Assembly: GCA_018136815.1 (NCBI GenBank)
Contig: CM030940.1
Location: 2,970,601-3,034,600 of the forward strand
Reading direction: 5' to 3'
Length of the DNA: 64,000 bases
Source of the DNA: Isochrysis galbana
Lineage: Eukaryota > Haptophyta > Isochrysidales > Isochrysidaceae
The position numbers were made by a program, and so were the translations under genes. Numbering within the stretch: the stretch's first letter is position 1; each line of letters starts with the position of its first letter. Below the pieces are notes generated by a model, which had not been told where the DNA came from, searched no databases, and was given only the letters and a program-made list of their open reading frames with translations. Below are positions 50,262 through 59,981 of this stretch, one piece after another.

Positions 50262-50845
50262 CACATGGAGGTTGCCGTAGACATGCTCATCGCCAATCAC
50301 GACTTTAGGCAGTGGCTGTACGGTTGTGTTGCGGAGGACAAGCTCATAGTAAAGGAGCTCAAGCGCCCCGACGGCACATCTTATCGCCCTGAGCCTTTGG
50401 TGTGGCGCACGATGTGGAGTGAGCAACTGCAGCGGCCCGTCGTGCACTACAAGATGGACCTCTGCTCCAAGGGCTTTTTTGACCAGTCGGAGTGGGGCCC
50501 ATGGGAAGAGGTGTTCGTGACCTATGAGGAGATGAGGACAGCACCACCCAGCGGGTGACGGAGCGCCGAGTCCTACGTACTGCTGAAGCCGGCGTTGACT
50601 TCATGCTGAAAGTACCGGACGCTCGGGTCAACCCAGGGTACGAAGCTTTCATCCCCGGGCCGGAATGGTCGATGGATAAGACATTTCGAGACATCAGAAC
50701 ATTCAAGTTCCCCACGACAGTGGACGAACCCAAGGTCAAAAAAATCTGGGAGAGTGTCGGCGCGTGGGCCGAGATGACGGGCGTGACCATCATTTCCGAT
50801 GGTTGGACAAACGTCCAGAGTAAACCCATCATCAACGCGCTTGCG
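50262..50845 (+). pseudogene. hAT transposase, central (DUF659-like) part, broken
   Basis: A first frame (MEVAVDMLIANHDFRQWLYG, then WGPWEEVFVTYEEMR) stops at 50558. Another frame carries DEDSTTQRVTERRVLRTAEA, GYEAFIPGPEWSMDKTFRD and the DUF659 hallmark TGVTIISDGWTNVQSKPIIN. That frame is ended at 50845 by an inserted sequence (GAAGTTTTTTCTTCAG) also found at 42232. DDE residues beyond are missing. Confidence 0.7.
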
Positions 50846-51607
50846 TCGCTTCCGAAGTTTTTTCTTCAGTGAAGGTGCAGGTGAAGGTGAGAGTGCAGGA
50901 ACTGCAAGTGTAGGTGAAGACACGGTGAACGGGGCGCGCTGACCTCTGCGGTCTCAGCTGCATCTTCGCAATTTGTCGCTGCAGCACTCCAGCAACCCCG
51001 GGAGTGCGCAACGCTCTGCTACGTGTGAGCGTGTTTCTCTTTCTTTGCTTGCGTGTATGTTTCCTTCTGTGCGTGCAACTTCTTTGGCTGATCAAGTTGA
51101 GGCCTCTGTCTTGTTGCGTTACAACCGCCAACCGCACCAAGAGGAAGCAAGAAGTGGGAAAGCAGTGATTTGATTGATGGAATGATGGAATGAGAGTATG
51201 TGCAGATCTATTTGCTAATGATTACTAAATGTTCTCTACTTACAGGGAGAGAAGAGAGATGATATGGGGAAGGTGCAAGAGGGCGTGAGGCGTGAGGGCG
51301 TAAAGACGAAAGATAAATATACATGCGGAAACGCACGGGCGCGCGCAAAAAAACTCTAAAACGAGATATTTTTCGGGATATTTGGGCAGCTCGCCGGCAT
51401 ATAACTGGGATATTTTTGCTGAATATTTGGGCAAGTTTTTTGGAATATTTCCGCCTGGGCGCCTAAATGGGGGGGGGGGGGGGACTGGCGCGAAATTCTC
51501 GATGAGCCACCAACCAAGAAGATTATCGGTCCTACGACCCGAGCTCTGGCCGAATATACTTTCATGCATATTTTGTAGGCGTCAATGGCTATTCCATCAT
51601 TCTATCT
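50846..51607. other. Inserted repeat and gene-poor flank
   Basis: 50848-50940 is the 42232 repeat. 51360-51460 holds two related 45-base units (GATATTTTTCGGGATATTTG). A G18 run lies at 51466. No gene. Confidence 0.4.
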
Positions 51608-52927
51608 CTATTGTGATCTGTGCGTCTCATCTATTGCCGTGAGCAATATTCCACGCACGGACCCGCATAATCGGAAGGATCCCGCCACCACGAGCCATGT
51701 CTCGTGATGTCTCGCGGCATCAAGAGCGGCTTCGAGCGCACTCGCTACATCTGGGACGGCGCAGACTGATCTGCACCCCGCTGCAGCCATTTGTGTCTTG
51801 AGTTTGCCAGCAACTCCTCGTCCACCACTCACGTCAACGCACACTACATGAGGAGGTAGGAGCGCACTCATGGAAGCGGACACTTGCCCATGGTCCTTAT
51901 CCCCGAGCATGCCAATAAGGAGCACTGGAGGCTTGCGCACAGACCTCATTCGCCGAGTGAGGGCCACCAAGCTACAGGCGCTTGCCGGAGTATGGGCTGC
52001 ATCCAGCAACACCTCAACGCCACACGCCGACATGAGAAGTTCTTGACGAGCTGGGAGCATTCGATGAGCACGTTGCACTTGCTGAGGGCCAAGCAAGCAC
52101 CGGCTCAATCGAGATGGCCGCGCATTCGACCTTGGAGCACAAAGAAAACCCCTTCTTCCGAGCTCATCCAACGTGAGCCTTGAAATCTCCAGATTGTCCT
52201 CAGTGTGGTCTTGTGAGCGTGGCAAAACGGTGCACGTCCGAACACGCTGTTCACGCGCAATGTCGTGCACAATCTGTGAAAGGTCCGTCGACACGCATGC
52301 AACAAGAGCGCCATCGGGCGACGCAATACCGCACTTCTCCCTCGCTATGGCCTCGAGGGTGTCGCCAAGTACTTCAGTGTGCTCGAGCTCAACACTAGTC
52401 AAGAGCGCCATTTGAGATGCTAGCACATTTGTAGAATCCGATCGCCCACCAAGACCGCACTCAACGACGGCCCAGTCAACCTGAGCCTCGGCACATGCAT
52501 GCAACGAAGCCGCGACGAAGGTGTCGAACCAGGTTGCTTCCATGCCATGCGTGCCTCTTGCCTCTGCCCGTGCTCTTGCTGCGAGAGCGGCGTCAAGAGC
52601 CTTTGAGAGTGCCTCCTGACCAACTGCTTGGCCATCGATGCGGAGTCGCTCGGTGATACACTGCACATGCGGGGATGAAAGCACCGCGCACCGCCAGCCC
52701 GCCGCTTCCAACGCGGCGCCGATGAGGGCAGACGTGCTCCCCTTGCCCTTGGAGCCCGCGACGTGCACGTGCCTGTACTGGCGGTGCGGCTGGCCCATCA
52801 GCTCAAGGAGGTCGGCACATGGTTGGGCCGTGGCCATCGACGCCATCATTGTGCGGCTGCTCCGCTCCCAGTCCTTGAGCGCCTCCATCCTGCGCAGCGC
52901 CTGCCGCAGACGGACGGACGCCGCCAT
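51608..52927 (-). CDS. Folylpolyglutamate / dihydrofolate synthase (FolC type)
   Basis: 439 residues from the ATG at 52925-52927; the open frame extends to 52987 without another ATG. Mur-ligase-type ATP site VAGSKGKGSTSALI (56-69), LSSPHVQCITERLRIDG, the ECGLGGRSDSTNV motif (about 159-171), SVELEHTEVLGDTLEAIAREK (His and Lys of the active site), DAAHTPAS (about 306) and VAGSFRLCGSVR (about 418). It adds glutamate to folates or dihydropteroate. The segment between LLGPQQ (about 280) and LPARQELL is much shorter than usual: the helical connection before the C-terminal domain seems to lack about 25-30 residues. Divergent from the BBOX-like gene. Confidence 0.85.
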   Translation of the reverse strand: MAASVRLRQALRRMEALKDWERSSRTMMASMATAQPCADLLELMGQPHRQYRHVHVAGSKGKGSTSALIGAALEAAGWRCAVLSSPHVQCITERLRIDGQAVGQEALSKALDAALAARARAEARGTHGMEATWFDTFVAASLHACAEAQVDWAVVECGLGGRSDSTNVLASQMALLTSVELEHTEVLGDTLEAIAREKCGIASPDGALVACVSTDLSQIVHDIAREQRVRTCTVLPRSQDHTEDNLEISRLTLDELGRRGFLCAPRSNARPSRLSRCLLGPQQVQRAHRMLPARQELLMSACGVEVLLDAAHTPASACSLVALTRRMRSVRKPPVLLIGMLGDKDHGQVSASMSALLPPHVVCVDVSGGRGVAGKLKTQMAAAGCRSVCAVPDVASALEAALDAARHHETWLVVAGSFRLCGSVRGILLTAIDETHRSQ

Positions 52928-53318
52928 CAGCGCAGAGCCGGCGCCACCGTGGGTTGGATGTGGAATGTGGAGCCCCTCTTGTACCACGCTCTCTCCCTCC
53001 CTCCCTCCCCGTTCTCTCTCTCTCCTCTGCTCTAGTCCTTTTTTCTTTTCTTCTTCCTCTCTTCCTCTTCTCTCTCTCTAAGCGAGGAGCGGGCTGTTTC
53101 TTCTTCTCCCTTTCTCTCTCCGCTTTCCCCCCACCAGGTCTTCTCTCTCCTCTCTTTTTTCTAGCGTCGCCCCGCCCCCCCCCCTTCCCTTTTTATTCCC
53201 GTCCTTCCTTCTTGTGATCCCCCCCCCCCCCCCCCCCCCCCCCTCCCCTTCGCTCCTGCCCGCTGCCCCGCCCTCGCCTTCGCGACGGCGCGACAGCACG
53301 TTCGTGCGGCGTGGTGTA
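52928..53318. promoter_or_regulatory. Shared divergent promoter interval, FolC / BBOX-like
   Basis: A long pyrimidine tract on the plus strand: TCTC-rich from 52985 to 53170, then a C24 run at 53219-53242. Bidirectional use is inferred from layout. Confidence 0.4.
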
Positions 53319-54698
53319 ATGTCGAGCACGGCCTCGCGCCGGCTTGCCATCACAGGCCGCCGACTCCTCCCCTCGCTGGGTGGCGGCGGTCCGCGCGCGG
53401 CGGCAGTGAGCGTTGACACAAGCGCCAGCATGCTCCGGCTCACGTGGTGCGACGGCGAGGAGTGCGCCTTCCATTTCCTCTGGCTCCGGGACAACTGTGC
53501 CGCCACGAGGCACTCGTCCAGTCGTCAGAAACTCGTCTCGGCCGCCGAGCTTCCCGCAGGGCTGCGGCCGGCCAGCGCAAAGATTCTCCCTGATGAGGAC
53601 GTGCTGCAGGTCGTATGGGAACCCGACATGCACGAGAGTGCTTTTTCGGCTGCGTGGCTGCGGAGTTTCTCTGACGAGACTCGGCCGCTTCGCTATGTGA
53701 GCTCACCTGCCAAAAGCCTCCCTCAGTTCTCGTTCAGCGCCCTCAACGCGGGTGAAAGCAAGCTGCGCGCAAAATGGCTGTGTTCCCTGCACCAGTGTGG
53801 TGCCATCCTTGTGCAAGGCGCGCCTTGTGAGAGGAATACCGTGAAGCAGGTTGCTGAATGGATCGGCCCGCTTCAGAATCAGATTTATGGCGAGACTTGG
53901 GATGTCATCTCTTCCGACAACGCGATCAACATCGCGTACACAGGTGAATACCTCGGCCCACACATGGATCTATGCTACTATGAGTCGCCGCCGGGTATTC
54001 AGCTCCTCCATTGCATGGAATTTCATCCAGAAGTCGTGGGCGGGGATTCGTTCGTGATCGATGCCTTCCAGGTCGCAGAGGAGCTGCGCGAAACAAACCC
54101 ACAAGCCTTCTCGGATCTGACTCGAATCCCAGCCACTTTTGTCAAGGATCACTCTGACAGAGCTGAACCGGTGCGAGCCGTGGGAGGCTGTCCGACACGT
54201 GGTCTGGACCGCCCGCCCATAATCCTGTAGCTCACTCCTTGTCACGCCGTGTCCCGGCCACAGGTATTTATGAGCTACCAGCGGCCGCACATATCTCTGA
54301 ATGCCCAGGGCGACGTAATTGGAGTCTTCTGGTCTCCCCCTTTTGAGGGGCCGCTGCGCGCGAGAGGAGAGGATGTGCCGCGCTATTATGCAGCATATAA
54401 GACCATGCACGATGCGATCAGTAATGCCCCCATGATTCGCCACCGCCTAGAGCCAGGGCAGATACTCATTTTCAATAATCGACGCATGCTACACGGTCGA
54501 GCAGCCTTCACCATGCCCGCCTGCGGTGGCAAGCGCTGGATGCGTGGCTGCTATGTGAATATCGATGATTTCGCCAACAAAGTCAATATCTCGCGCCGAA
54601 AGGAAAATTATCCTGATGAAGGTGACCCTCCAGGTGTCCCATACAATCGGGTTGGTAACCAAGACTGGTCGAGCGGGAGGGCAATCGGGATCCCCTAA
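53319..54698 (+). CDS. Gamma-butyrobetaine / trimethyllysine hydroxylase-like dioxygenase, two exons
   Basis: Exons 53319-54170 (284 codons) and 54264-54698, intron GTGCGA..CCACAG in phase 0; 428 residues. The N-terminus (SRRLAITGRRLLPSL) could target mitochondria. The N-terminal domain FHFLWLRDNC fits the BBOX1/TMLHE family; two of the zinc cysteines after it are replaced (CAATRH in place of C.C..C), while the later His (DMHESAF) is kept. The iron site is complete: GPHMDLCYYESPPGIQLLHC (His ~215, Asp ~217) and NNRRMLHGRAAF (His ~359). IAYTGEYLGPHMD is the 2-oxoglutarate dioxygenase core. It would act in carnitine synthesis; which of the two steps cannot be told from sequence. Confidence 0.85.
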
Positions 54699-54972
54699 AC
54701 TCAACTCGAATTGGTGGCGCTGTTTGTGTTATTGATGGAACGTCGTTCCACGCAGGGCTGTGCTGCATGAGGTGGTATTGAGTATTGATGGCTTGGTCAT
54801 AAGCGCCAGCTCGTGCTACCAGGTAGCTATCGTTGCACCTCATTGGAGGCAAAAGGTAGCATAAGAGGACGTGGTGGAGGGCAGATGGAGGGGCCCGGAG
54901 AATGAGCAATGAGGAGGCTATCAATTACTATTAAATGATATGCGTGATGCTCGTCCACATTTAAGATGATCG
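54699..54972. other. 3' flank of the dioxygenase gene
   Basis: No feature seen. Confidence 0.4.
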
Positions 54973-55139
54973 CACCTACTTTTATAAGTGGGGGTCAATG
55001 GGGGCCTCGCGCTCCCCTCACTCCATCGCGGACACCCCCCGGGGTGGGCCCGTACAATCAAGCCCAGCCCCTGCCCTCTGGCAAGGGCTGGGCAATCATC
55101 ATTCTGGCCCGGACCCCTAGTGGGCGCGGGCGCGGGCCG
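54973..55139 (-). mobile_element. SINE-like element, type 1, 3' part
   Basis: The 3' hairpin is CACTT-ATAA-AAGTAG on the minus strand (54974-54989), then GGGGTCAATGGGGGCCTCGC, the GGTGGGCCCGTACAATCA block and the GCCCCTGCC/GGCAAGGGC pair. Its 5' part is cut by a LINE end at 55145. Confidence 0.7.
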
Positions 55140-56606
55140 CAACTAACGTTATAGTTGGTCGCGATGGAGCGCGGAGCGCGCCGGCGCGCCTCCCCTCTCC
55201 TTCGGCCCCCCCGCAGAGGGCTGCCCCCCAGTCCCCATGCCCCATGGACCTGTCGCAGTCGAGGCGACCGCGTCCGCCGTCGGAGGCCACACAGGTGAGT
55301 GCGACTCCGGTCGCACCCCGTGGCCCGTGGCCTCGGCCACACCCAACAAGGCAGACAAAAAAAATCTTCTTAAAAATTCCCGTTACATGTGCGGCGTGAG
55401 GCAGCTTGCTGGTGAACCTCCCTACTACCCAACCTTAACCCCTAGCAACCCGTCTTCCAGGCACGCTTGCACTAACTTTAGAAGATGGGTGGCCTCTCCT
55501 GTGATCCGCCTAGGCACAAAACCCACTTGTTCCTTGGAGATTATCGTATGAATCGTTCTCCTGAGTCTATTGGCTAGGACCTTGGCGAGGATTTTGTAAT
55601 CCGTTTGAAGCAGCGTGATGGGTCTATAGTTCCTCGGGTCCCTAGCGTCCCCGCTCTTATAGAGCAACGCTATATCTCCTGAGCATGTGTCCTCCGGTAG
55701 TGCCCCTACCCGGTATGCCTCCCGAAACATTTGCATCAAGTGCGGGGCTACGAGCTTTTCGAAGCTTTGATAGAACTCCATCGGTATGCCATCCGGCCCC
55801 GTGGATTTGCCCTTCGCCATTTGGCGTATTGCCCTAACGATCTCGGAGTAACCGATAGGCTTGTCCAAAAAGGACCTGTGACTCGTCGGTATCTGTTGTT
55901 GCCGGAGCGCGTGAAGGAGGGGTTCCGCGTCTTGCGATATCTTCTCGTCGAAAAGCCACACGTAGTAGCTCCGCAATGAAGCCAAGATGGCGTTATGTTC
56001 AGTAACTACGTTGTCTTCCTCCAGAGTCGGTTGTGGATCATCCCACCTCACCCCGGCAAACATCGCCGGAATGTCTCCATTGGCGTGTCTAGCTAGGTGT
56101 GAAAGAATCTTTTGAAAAATTGCTTTGTAACGAGCTCTTCCGCCCTTATGATATTTTCCGCTAGAGACGGGGCCGGTGACCGGTGAGAACGTGCGTCTTT
56201 TGTCGACTACCTTGCGGTTGAGTTCAGCTATGACCTCCGGCCGGGCTGCTCCGGGCACCTCCGCCATCTGGGCCTTCCTAGCATCCGCCACCGCGTCTAT
56301 TTCCGCTTGAGCGTAAGATCGTCGTCTGCGAATCTCCACCGCCCTGTCGGTCTCGGTCTCCATGGCCTTGTCGCCGTCGTTGTCGCTTGCCTCCTCGTTC
56401 TCCTCGTTCTCCTCATCCTCAACTAAGCGCGCGCACCGCTGCTTAGCGCCGGACGCCTTCCTCATCCTCATCGCCGTCCGCGAGCGACGCGACGCGGCTT
56501 CGCGTACAATGGCGCTTACCTGTGAGGGGCAAAGGGAGGGGTTGAGATGCGGGCCCACGGGCTCGCGCACGGGCGCAGCAGACCAGCAAGCGGAAGGGGC
56601 AGGCAT
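55140..56606 (-). mobile_element. Second LINE, internally deleted
   Basis: 55140-55380 is a LINE 3' end: hairpin CAACTA-TAACGT-TAGTTG, GGCGCGCTCC, a GCCACGGGCCACGGGGTGCG block and a T8 tract, like 13783-14100. From 55440 the coding part appears (minus strand): acidic linker, RTFSPVTGPVSSGKYHKGGR, RARYKAIFQKILSHLARHAN, then RT start GKSTGPDGIPMEFYQS, DPRNYRPITLLQTDYKILAK and GFVPRRITGEATHL, ending in LLKLVQACLED. The catalytic FADD box and the rest are missing. Confidence 0.8.
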
Positions 56607-57416
56607 GGCTCACCTCCTCGGCCCGCCATGCGCGTGCGGCCGCCGCGGGCTTTCATTCTCCTGACATCAAGAGCACAAGCAAGAGCACCCCAGTTTATCT
56701 GCTAATAAAACGTCTTGTTTATGTGAGTAAGAAAATTTTTCAGTGAAAAGGCAGGGGAACGTGACCATATTGTATTCTACTGTAGAGGGGGCATTTTACT
56801 CCTAGATAGGGGGTTATACGATTAGAGAGGGGGGCCGCCCGGGCCCCCAAACTTGTGGCTCACTTATAGAGAGGGCCCAAACTTGTGACAAGTTGGAGCA
56901 GCCGCCCAAACTTGCAGAAAAATTTGTAAAAGGATTGACCTGGGCCTACCTCCCCCTACCTTCCCCCCCCCTTCCCCCCCCTCCCCCCCCCGCCCCTCAA
57001 TACTTCCCGCCTATAAGTAGCGTAGATGTAGATGTAGATGTAGATAATATCACGATGATAAACATAAACATGAAAATGACTCCTTTATTATTTGTTATTT
57101 GAAATCAACCCGCGCGGTCGACCCCCTCGTCCCGTGACAAGCAGCGAACCGTCTGCAACAATTGGACCCATAAATAAGCGTTTGCATCTAGTAGATGATC
57201 TAGGGACACATTTTTGGGGGTGGTGATATGGCCAATGAGGCAAAGCTTAGGGGTAGAATTGTATAAGGTATAAGGTGTAGAAAATGGCAATGGGGGGGGG
57301 GGGTAAAAAAAAAAAGGGAACCTCAAGTTGCACCCTCTTACCCCACAGAGAGTGCACACACGGAAACGTGAACAAGGGGCGACGAGTAGCGGGCGGCGGC
57401 GTTCATGGCAGAGGGG
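56607..57416. other. Intergenic, C-runs, no gene
   Basis: C runs at 56960-56995; a GATGTA trinucleotide-like patch at 57024-57047. Nothing recognised. Confidence 0.4.
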
Positions 57417-57927
57417 TTAACTCTTTACTGCCGGGAGCGCAGCATGCAGCATGCAAATGGATGCTTCGAAGTTTCGTTTTTTGAGGTGAGAGAAGAGAGG
57501 AAGACATGTTCAACGATATAAGCGACGCTTTCCGCAAAGAAAGAGATGACCAAAATTTTCTTGATCCCCCCCCCCCCTCTCCCTCCCAGTCCCACTCCGT
57601 TGCGTCGCGCCGCCCTCCCCTCGCCCCTCCGCCGCCCCATACCTCTTTCTAACGTGCACACGTGGATTATTTGGAAAACTGAAGCATCCAAATGGCTGCT
57701 TCGCCCCTGGGCCTATTTTCTCCATAATTCCATACTACAATCTCGACCGATTGTGTTGTGAATGGATGGGAATGTGGGAATGTGGAATGTGGGGAGTAGG
57801 GGAGAAGGATGTCCCTGAGGCTCCCCCAGCACCTCATCCTCATGGGCACCCGTCAAGGCGTTGGCGAGCAGGGACGAAATATGTCGTTTGAAGCATCCAT
57901 TTGCATGCTCCGGCAGTAAACAGTTAA
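57417..57927. mobile_element. TTAA-flanked MITE (piggyBac-like)
   Basis: TTAA at 57417-57420 and 57924-57927. Ends are inverted: left CTCTTTACTGCCGGGAGCGC, right (in reverse) CTGTTTACTGCCGGAGCATG; both lead to GCATGCAAATGGATGCTTC. The element is 503 bp. An inner near-copy, GAAGCATCCAAATGGCTGCT, lies at 57684. There is no transposase. Confidence 0.8.
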
Positions 57928-58230
57928 GGAAAGTGTACAGGAGAAAAATCTCTGTTTTCTTAATGGTGCACCCCTACTGTAGTGCTAGTACTACAGTATA
58001 TTTATTTTGCCCTCCTGGCCCTTTTTTTTCTTGACCCTCCCCGCAAGCGTGCGGCGGGCGCCCCCCCCAAGGCGCCGCCTACGCCTTCCCCTCTCCCACC
58101 TCACTCGCCCGCGCGCCCCCGCCTCCCCCCCCTCCCCCCCCAGCACTCACACATACGCAGTTCTTTCCCCGCTGTCCCAAACCTCTCTCTCTGAACGCGC
58201 GGCGGCGGAGCAAGAGGCCGCGCGGCCGCG
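57928..58230. promoter_or_regulatory. STK16-like kinase upstream region
   Basis: C-rich tracts (58055-58145) end about 90 bp before the ATG. No TATA box seen. Confidence 0.3.
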
Positions 58231-59214
58231 ATGTCGTATGGCCCGCTTGCCATCGTGTCTGACATCCTGAAAGGCATCTACTCTTGGCTCACATCGCTCT
58301 GCTGTGCGGTGACTTGCTCAACCAGCACAGTCACTGTGAACGAGCGCAGCCTCAAGACGGTGAAGCTTCTCGCTGAGGGTGGATTCTCATTCGTCTATCT
58401 AGTCGAGGGGTCTGACAAGAAGCGCTATGCACTAAAAAAAGTGCTCGCCCAGCTCCCTGAGGCCTCCGACCTCGCGCGGTGGGAGGTGCAGGTTCACAAG
58501 TCCTTCAGGCACCCCAACCTGATGCCGCTCATCGATCACTCTGTAGTGACAACGCCAAACGGGGCCGAGGAGTTCCGCCTGCTCATGCCGTTATACCCGC
58601 ACGGCACTCTGCTGGACGCTGCTCTTAAGCTGATGGACGCCAATGTCCGGATGGAGGAGCTGCGTGCCCTCCGCATATTTGAGCAAGTGCTGGATGGGGT
58701 GCAGCAGTTGCACTCGCACTCCCCACCGTGGGCGCATCGCGACATCAAGCCGGCCAATATCCTGCTTTCTGATGGTGATGTCCCAGTGCTGATGGACTTC
58801 GGATCCGTCGCCACGGCCCGGCGGCAAATCTCTAGTCGGACGGAAGCCTTGCTACTTCAGGAGGACGCCGCACAGAATTGCTCCATGCCGTACCGAGCCC
58901 CAGAGCTATTTGACGTACCCTCGCAGGGAAACATCGACGAGCGCACAGATGTCTTCTCCCTTGGGGCAACGCTCTATGCGATGGCATTCTATTATTCGCC
59001 ATTCGAGTGCACCTTCCAGGACAACGTGCAACGGGTCGTTGAATGCTCGCACCTACGGGTCATAGGCGGCGCACATTTCCCCACTGATCATCCATATTCG
59101 GCCGAGTTCGTCCAGCTCATCGAGTGGATGCTCACCGTAGATCATACGAAAAGGCCGTTCGTACCTGCCGTCACCGATAAAGTATCAGCCATGCTGGCAC
59201 GCCTACGCCTCTAG
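58231..59214 (+). CDS. Serine/threonine kinase, STK16 (NAK) family
   Basis: 327 residues, single exon. A Gly-rich loop LAEGGFSFVYLV (48-59), Lys-69 in YALKK, HRDIKPANILL (from 169), DFGS (about 190), and the YRAPELF segment (about 222) are all intact. The GGFSFVYLVEG loop and the DERTDVFSLGATLYAM helix match STK16/MPSK1, a NAK-family kinase anchored to Golgi membranes by acylation. Here a CC motif in WLTSLCCAVTCS (20-30) could serve as acylation site, although the Gly-2 of animal STK16 is absent. Role in secretory traffic is inferred from family. Confidence 0.85.
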   Translation: MSYGPLAIVSDILKGIYSWLTSLCCAVTCSTSTVTVNERSLKTVKLLAEGGFSFVYLVEGSDKKRYALKKVLAQLPEASDLARWEVQVHKSFRHPNLMPLIDHSVVTTPNGAEEFRLLMPLYPHGTLLDAALKLMDANVRMEELRALRIFEQVLDGVQQLHSHSPPWAHRDIKPANILLSDGDVPVLMDFGSVATARRQISSRTEALLLQEDAAQNCSMPYRAPELFDVPSQGNIDERTDVFSLGATLYAMAFYYSPFECTFQDNVQRVVECSHLRVIGGAHFPTDHPYSAEFVQLIEWMLTVDHTKRPFVPAVTDKVSAMLARLRL

Positions 59215-59965
59215 AGATAATCCTAGCTCTGCCACCGCGGGCGACGGAAGGATCATCATTCAGGAGACCTTTTGGTGAGCCTCGCTTGGTGCTAGAATAG
59301 CCACTCCACGTGCAAGCTGCGATCCTGCTGCGGCCGGTCAACCTCTGTGGCCGCAATGTCGCCACGGGGCACGCCAGCAGCTCCATGGCACTGAGGATGT
59401 AGGTGTCGTGCGCGTCAATTATTTCTGACGTGCTTTGGGGATGCGGCGGGTGGCCCAATGCTAAACCTGTTCAACCTTAATACACGAGCACCACGACGCA
59501 AGACCATTAGACCGTGAACACAGGGACAACCGGCGCGTTAAGGTGCCCTGCGTTCTGTGTGGGCGTGTGTGCTTGTCGCGCGCGCACACAGGAGTATGGT
59601 CCGGGTTCCCACGCATGCTCTGCACCTGCACTGTACGCGGTGTGTTGCAAGTTGCTAGTGGCGTGCCGGATTCCAGAAGAGAGAGAGATCGGTGCAGAGT
59701 ATGGCAGCACTTTGGCTATAGCTCGCATGGCAGTTTGCAGCGTGCACGTCGCGTCCTCGCGATGGTTCCTCGTTCTCTATGTGTGGTGCGTGTGACTGAC
59801 TATCGTGTGTGGATGTGGGTGGGTGCATGTGCGCGATATGCAGTCAAGTACATGTGGCTCGTGGTGGTCTTCGTGTATGCGCAGAGTGGTAGAGGCACGC
59901 GGCACGCACACAGTGCACAGTGCGCGGTGCGTTACCTCCACGGGTTGAAGTGTAAGTCAAACAAA
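59215..59965. other. Intergenic, no gene seen
   Basis: GTGT/CACG-rich; nothing recognised. It ends in AAGCAGCGCGCCACTA (59966-59981), the left target duplication of the next element. Confidence 0.4.
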
Positions 59966-59981
59966 AAGCAGCGCGCCACTA

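Noticed and set aside
54973-55358. Short Arg-rich frames
   Set aside because: They overlap SINE and LINE 3' ends and recur at each copy on either strand.
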